A stretch of 64,000 nt of DNA, taken from positions 1 through 64,000 of the forward strand of contig CAYNRA010000001.1 of the NCBI GenBank assembly GCA_964399465.1. Direction: 5' to 3'. Origin of the DNA: CAYNRA01 sp964399465 (GTDB taxonomy: Bacteria > Bacteroidota > Bacteroidia > Cytophagales > Spirosomataceae). Shown piece after piece: positions 60,317 to 64,000 of the stretch (position 1 is the first letter of the stretch; each line of letters starts with the position of its first letter). The translations under genes were made by a program, and so were the position numbers. The notes below the pieces were generated by a model. The model saw only the letters and a program-made list of their open reading frames with translations, did not search any database and had not been told where the DNA came from.

Positions 60317-61555
60317 TTATTCGTAGCGTAGTGACTCAATCGGATCTAACTTCGATGCCTTGTAGGCAGGATAATAACCTGAAATCACCCCAACAGAAAC
60401 AGAAATAATCAATCCAAGTGAAATCCATCCCCATGGAATTACAAAACTTCCTGAACTACTAATCAAGGAAGATACCAAATTGCCTACTGAAAGTCCTAAG
60501 ATAATACCTGCAAGCCCGCCAAGTAAGCAAATCACAATGGCTTCCATTAAAAATTGAAAGCGGATTTTTCCTGGAGAAGCTCCCAACGCTTTCCGAATCC
60601 CAATCTCACGCGTACGTTCTGTCACAGATACCATCATAATATTCATGAGAGCAATAGAAGCACCTAAAAGCGTGATAAAACTGATTCCAAAACCTCCAAT
60701 GCGTAAATACCCCGTAATATCCTCAAAATCTTTCGCCAAAGCATCTGCTCGTTCCATAACGAAAGAGTCTCGCATTCCAATTAGGTCTTTTCGTACTTGT
60801 CTCATCAGAGAAGAGGCCTCTGCCATCAAATAATCTAAACCACTTGTGCTCGCTGCAGAAGCAGTAATATCGAAAGTCAATGTTGAATTAGCTGCCAATT
60901 GTCTACCGGAACTCAAAGGAACTAAAGCTACTCGGTCATCTCCACCACCCGATAAACTACCCTTCGATTCCAATACGCCAATAACACGGTAACGATCATT
61001 CAAAATGGAAATGTCTTTATTAATAGGAGACTCGTTGGCAAAAAGTAATTTTACTATCTCAGAACCCAAAATAACCACGCGCGCAGAACTTTGAATATCC
61101 CGTTCGTTGATAGTTCGCCCACTTTGTAACACATATCCCTTTATTCCTAAAAAGCTTTCGTCGATACCTACTACTCGTGTGTTGGGATTTGTTTTTTTAG
61201 AAGCATACTTGACTTGTGCTGCACCAGCCACTTGCGCAGAAATACTGACAACCCCGTTTACTTTTTGGGTAAAAAGTGCTTTGAAGTCACTCGCCTGACG
61301 ATAGGATATAGGGGGCTGCTGTTTCGTTGCTACACCACTTCGTCTACCACGACGCTGTTCTATTTTTATATCAAATGTATTGGCTCCTAAATCTGCAAAA
61401 CTACTGTTTACAGACGCCTGCATGCCATCAATCGTAGTTAGAATACCGACTAAAGCTGTAATCCCGAAAGCAATGATAGCCGCAGTAAGTACGGTACGAA
61501 GCATGTTACTCTTGATGGAGCGAATCCCTTCGCTAATGTTTTCCTTGATATTCAT
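60317..61555 (-). CDS. MacB-like ABC transporter permease
   Basis: 412 residues. An N-terminal membrane helix (LRTVLTAAIIAFGITALVGILTTIDGM) precedes the large periplasmic MacB_PCD domain (about 45-265). Three further helices then form the FtsX domain: ITLLGASIALMNIMMVSVTERTREIGIRKALGAS (coupling segment), IVICLLGGLAGIILGLSVG and ISLGLIISVSVGVISGYYPAYKASKLDPIESLRYE. Members push lipoproteins, peptides or signals across the envelope by mechanotransmission. No ABC ATPase gene is next to it, so the partner must be encoded elsewhere. It runs convergent to the epimerase gene. Confidence 0.93.
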   Translation of the reverse strand: MNIKENISEGIRSIKSNMLRTVLTAAIIAFGITALVGILTTIDGMQASVNSSFADLGANTFDIKIEQRRGRRSGVATKQQPPISYRQASDFKALFTQKVNGVVSISAQVAGAAQVKYASKKTNPNTRVVGIDESFLGIKGYVLQSGRTINERDIQSSARVVILGSEIVKLLFANESPINKDISILNDRYRVIGVLESKGSLSGGGDDRVALVPLSSGRQLAANSTLTFDITASAASTSGLDYLMAEASSLMRQVRKDLIGMRDSFVMERADALAKDFEDITGYLRIGGFGISFITLLGASIALMNIMMVSVTERTREIGIRKALGASPGKIRFQFLMEAIVICLLGGLAGIILGLSVGNLVSSLISSSGSFVIPWGWISLGLIISVSVGVISGYYPAYKASKLDPIESLRYE

Positions 61556-61704
61556 ATACTAAATCCGAATTGAAGTTTTAGAATCTACACGGAATAAATC
61601 GAAAATTAATCCGTATTCGAGTCGTTTTCTCTGTATATTCGTTCAAATAATTGTCTTTTGACCGCCTATTTATGTTTTCTATTTACTCGATTACAAAGTT
61701 CATC

Positions 61705-62991
61705 ATGAAGCGAAGTTTTCACAAGCCAATGAAATGGTACATCTTGCCGTTTATCATTTTTCTGGCTCTTACCAAGGTTTCCCGAGCAAACCAATTGCTT
61801 ATTCCTATGGATAATGCGCAAACCAACCATCTCAAATCGTATGGTATTGCTTTCTGGATTTTGGATAAGCATGGCGTCGAAATCGACTGGCTTCTCAATT
61901 ATCGGGGTGGTAGTTTTATGTTTCCTGCATCTCAAGTTTTTATCAATGAATGCATCATTCGAGGGGTCAGTTACGAGCTTATCTCTGAGGCAACTGCTGC
62001 CCAAATTCTGCAAGAAGTTACCAGCCCAAATACCAATTCTGATGCAGTAAAATTACAAAAATCTCCTAAAATCGCTGTTTATACACCTACTTTTGCTCAA
62101 CCATGGGATGACGCAGTTACGTTGGCATTGACGTATGCGGAAATTCCCTACGATAAAATCTTCGATGACGAAGTTTTATCCGATAAATTACCCGAATACG
62201 ACTGGCTTCACCTGCATCACGAGGATTTCACAGGTCAGTTTGGTAAGTTTCTCCGAATGAGAGGTACAAACTGGTTTCAAGAACAAAAAGTAACAGCGGA
62301 AGTAACCGCACGAAAATTTGGATTAACCAAAATATCCGAATTGAAACTTGCTGTCGCTAAAAAAATTCAAGGTTTTGTACTGGGTGGCGGCTACATGTTT
62401 GCTATGTGTAACGCAACAGATACATTTGATATAGCATTGGCTGCAAATGGCATTGATATTGTTGAAACTCCCTACGATGGCGATGGAATGGATCCAGCCG
62501 CTGATAAAAAGCTGGATTTTGATCAAACATTTGCTTTCACAAATTTTTCGCTCGTTAAAGATCCTTACCAAGTAGAATTTTCTACCATTGATAACACGCC
62601 TGAAGAACGATTCGTCGAGGAAAATAATGATTATTTTACGCTCTTTGAATTTTCTGCTAAGTATGACCCAATTCCGACGATGTTGACGCAAAATCATGCA
62701 AATTTAATCAAGGGATTTATGGGGCAGACGACTGCTTTTCGTAAAAATACGATAAAACCAGAAGTCATTGTTTTAGCAGAATCGAAGGCACTCAAAGAGG
62801 CAAGATATTTGCATGGAACTGCTGGAAAAGGATTTTGGACGTTCTACGGCGGTCATGATCCAGAAGATTATCAACATTTTGTAAATGAAGAACCCACTGA
62901 TTTAAACCTGCACCCAAACTCTGCTGGGTATCGACTTATCTTAAATAATGTTTTATTCCCCGCCGCAAAAAAGAAAAAAATGAAGACATAA
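61705..62991 (+). CDS. Secreted protein of the family often labelled asparagine synthetase B, function unknown
   Basis: 428 residues from the ATG at 61705; other in-frame starts are 61672 and 61729. The ATG at 61729 begins MKWYILPFIIFLALTKVSRA, a clean signal peptide, so the true start may be there. The mature protein begins NQLLIPMDNAQTNHLKSYGIAFWILDKHGVEIDWLLNYRGGSFMF. GFVLGGGYMFAMCNATDTFDIAL resembles a class I glutamine amidotransferase-like or ThiJ/PfpI-type nucleophile elbow (Cys). A tentative HGTAGKGFWTFYGGHDPEDY follows near the end. Such proteins occur in Bacteroidota and are often annotated as asparagine synthetases, but I see no glutaminase or ATP motif of AsnB. Real function unknown. 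Confidence 0.7.
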   Translation: MKRSFHKPMKWYILPFIIFLALTKVSRANQLLIPMDNAQTNHLKSYGIAFWILDKHGVEIDWLLNYRGGSFMFPASQVFINECIIRGVSYELISEATAAQILQEVTSPNTNSDAVKLQKSPKIAVYTPTFAQPWDDAVTLALTYAEIPYDKIFDDEVLSDKLPEYDWLHLHHEDFTGQFGKFLRMRGTNWFQEQKVTAEVTARKFGLTKISELKLAVAKKIQGFVLGGGYMFAMCNATDTFDIALAANGIDIVETPYDGDGMDPAADKKLDFDQTFAFTNFSLVKDPYQVEFSTIDNTPEERFVEENNDYFTLFEFSAKYDPIPTMLTQNHANLIKGFMGQTTAFRKNTIKPEVIVLAESKALKEARYLHGTAGKGFWTFYGGHDPEDYQHFVNEEPTDLNLHPNSAGYRLILNNVLFPAAKKKKMKT

Positions 62992-63077
62992 AGGTCGTTA
63001 CAAAGCTACCATTCGATTGGAATACACAAAAATGTATCAATGAATCGTTTTCGTAGCAATATAAATTATAGCAAACT

Positions 63078-63278
63078 ATGACTAAAAAAATTATTTTATT
63101 CCTTGCCCCCATCATTCTTTTAGCAGAAATACAGCTATTTAATTGGATTGTAGAACTCATACGCCAACCGTCTGATTCATCGGTTTTGGCTGGTTTTGGC
63201 CTATTATGTGTTGACGTGCTTTTAAATTATTACCTCATTAAGACCATTCAAAAACAATTTAAACAAACAACAAGATGA
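63078..63278 (+). CDS. Small two-helix membrane protein
   Basis: 66 residues with two hydrophobic helices (about residues 5-27 and 35-52) joined by a short polar loop, and a basic C-terminus (KTIQKQFKQTTR). Its TGA overlaps the ATG of the next gene by 4 bases (ATGA at 63275-63278), so the two are translated together; it may be a membrane partner of the Band 7 lipoprotein. Confidence 0.75.
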   Translation: MTKKIILFLAPIILLAEIQLFNWIVELIRQPSDSSVLAGFGLLCVDVLLNYYLIKTIQKQFKQTTR

Positions 63279-64000
63279 AAACAAAATATCTATTATTCGG
63301 ATTTTTAGCCATAACTTTTACAAGTTGTACCAGAATAGATGCTGGACACGAAGGGATTCTTATCAAACAATATGGGACTGATAAAGGGGTACAAGATGTG
63401 TCGCTCGTCACAGGTCGGGTTTGGTATAATCCATGGACAGAAAATGTTGAACAGTATGCTACATTCGTACAAACGATTGATTACGATGCATTTGGAGTAA
63501 ATGCAAAAGATGGAAGTAGCTTTTCAGTAGATCCTACATTATCCTTTAATATTGTGCCCGGTAACTCACCTAGAATTTTTAAAAAATACCGTAAAACGCT
63601 TCAAGAAGTAAGCGAAACAACGATTTTAAATTATGTGAAAGATGCTTTTCGTTTGCAAATGAATAAATACAGTACAGATGAAATTGTAAGTAATCGAGAG
63701 AAGTTTGAAAGTGATGTTCAAAAAACACTTTCGGATGTATTGGAAAAAGAAGGTTTCAAATTGGAACAACTAACGAGTGGACTTCAGTACCCTCAGACAA
63801 TTGTGGACGCGGTCAACGCAAAAAATAAAGCAGTTCAAGAAGCCATGAAAGTTGAAAATGAATTGAGATTGGTCGAGGCGCAAGCCAAAAAAATGATTGT
63901 ACAAGCAGAAGCTGAAAAACGAGCAAACGAATTGAGGCAACAATCCTTAACCCCTTTATTGATTCAACAACAATTCATTGAAAAATGGGATGGAAAAACG
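63275..64000 (+). CDS. SPFH/Band 7-domain lipoprotein (3' end outside the window)
   Basis: 242 codons are visible. The N-terminus MKTKYLLFGFLAITFTSCTR is a lipoprotein signal with Cys at residue 18. RIDAGHEGILIKQYG starts a Band 7 (stomatin/prohibitin) domain, followed by KDGSSFSVDPTLSFNIVP, SETTILNYVKDAFRLQMNKYSTDEI and a helix rich in Ala/Glu/Lys (KAVQEAMKVENELRLVEAQAKK) as in prohibitins. Bacterial SPFH proteins are usually anchored by an N-terminal helix and face the cytosol or form membrane scaffolds; the lipid anchor here instead implies a periplasmic location. Overlaps the small membrane protein gene. Confidence 0.85.
   Translation, partial: MKTKYLLFGFLAITFTSCTRIDAGHEGILIKQYGTDKGVQDVSLVTGRVWYNPWTENVEQYATFVQTIDYDAFGVNAKDGSSFSVDPTLSFNIVPGNSPRIFKKYRKTLQEVSETTILNYVKDAFRLQMNKYSTDEIVSNREKFESDVQKTLSDVLEKEGFKLEQLTSGLQYPQTIVDAVNAKNKAVQEAMKVENELRLVEAQAKKMIVQAEAEKRANELRQQSLTPLLIQQQFIEKWDGKT

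Noticed and set aside
63001..63060. A weak inverted repeat (CGATT...AATCG, TACA...TGTA) after the secreted protein gene
   Set aside because: Short, broken stems and no clear T-run; not enough for a terminator.

Overview
The window reads as chromosomal core sequence from a Bacteroidota bacterium, most likely of the order Cytophagales. The evidence is AT-rich DNA, promoters of the TTTG ... TAnnTTTG type instead of the enterobacterial consensus, lineage-specific families (PorG/DUF6089, DUF4270, a SusC-style TonB receptor with a carboxypeptidase-regulatory domain, L31 type B), and the conserved order hydrolase - CBS protein - NAD kinase - PorG - UppS - BamA - Skp - Skp. I see no rRNA, tRNA, CRISPR array, transposase, integrase or phage gene.

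Layout. 1-7.5 kb: the start of a sugar MFS transporter, a BamA-like outer-membrane protein split by an assembly gap, a CPBP protease, a DinB-like protein, a SerC-like aminotransferase, ribosomal protein L31B, an EamA exporter and tatC. 7.5-16.7 kb (minus strand): the envelope-biogenesis operon, with two Skp/OmpH chaperones, BamA, UppS, two tandem PorG-like proteins, NAD kinase, a CBS protein and an alpha/beta hydrolase. 16.9-24.1 kb: a flavin amine oxidase-like enzyme, MutS2, a CoA-binding protein, a secreted M28 peptidase and a lipoprotein amidohydrolase. 24.2-27.5 kb: a three-gene cluster for 4-hydroxyproline catabolism. 27.6-32.6 kb: a Ktr/Trk potassium uptake pair, an OmpA-family protein and an ExbB/ExbD pair. 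32.7-38.5 kb (minus): glmS, a DUF4270 lipoprotein, a short starch-synthase-like protein and an M61 peptidase. 38.5-42 kb: rpmH, rnpA, a small membrane protein, an S41 protease and tsaB. 42-47.7 kb (minus): a ribosome hibernation factor, an Ig-fold secreted protein overlapping a large protein I do not recognise, a MurG-like glycosyltransferase and an LpxH-like phosphoesterase. 47.8-52 kb: a FAN1-like nuclease and a TonB-dependent receptor. 52.2-58.8 kb (minus): nuoL-nuoM-nuoN of complex I and lhgO. 58.8-64 kb: a small lipoprotein, a sugar-nucleotide epimerase, an ABC permease, a secreted protein of unknown function, a small membrane protein and the start of a lipoprotein with an SPFH/Band 7 domain.

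Functional picture. Much of the window serves the cell envelope: lipid carrier synthesis (UppS), outer-membrane insertion (BamA, Skp), probable type IX secretion (PorG-like), amino-sugar supply (GlmS), Tat export, and energised outer-membrane transport (ExbB/ExbD, TonB receptor). Energy genes are the proton-pumping arm of complex I and L-2-hydroxyglutarate oxidase.

The clearest unusual signals are assembly artefacts. (1) A 100-N gap at 1197-1296 is flanked by an identical 55-bp copy on each side; removing one copy and the gap restores one 466-residue reading frame. (2) An Illumina adapter remnant at 52201-52227, next to a 10-N gap, cuts off nuoN and creates the false C-terminus RSEEHTSEL. (3) A 10-N gap in the TonB receptor probably stands for a single missing base. 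The best biological leads are a 17-bp perfect palindrome over the likely nuoLMN promoter, the tandem PorG-like duplication, a glycine-rich insertion in BamA, a FAN1-type nuclease, and several conserved proteins of unknown function. I did not find a convincing new multi-gene system.
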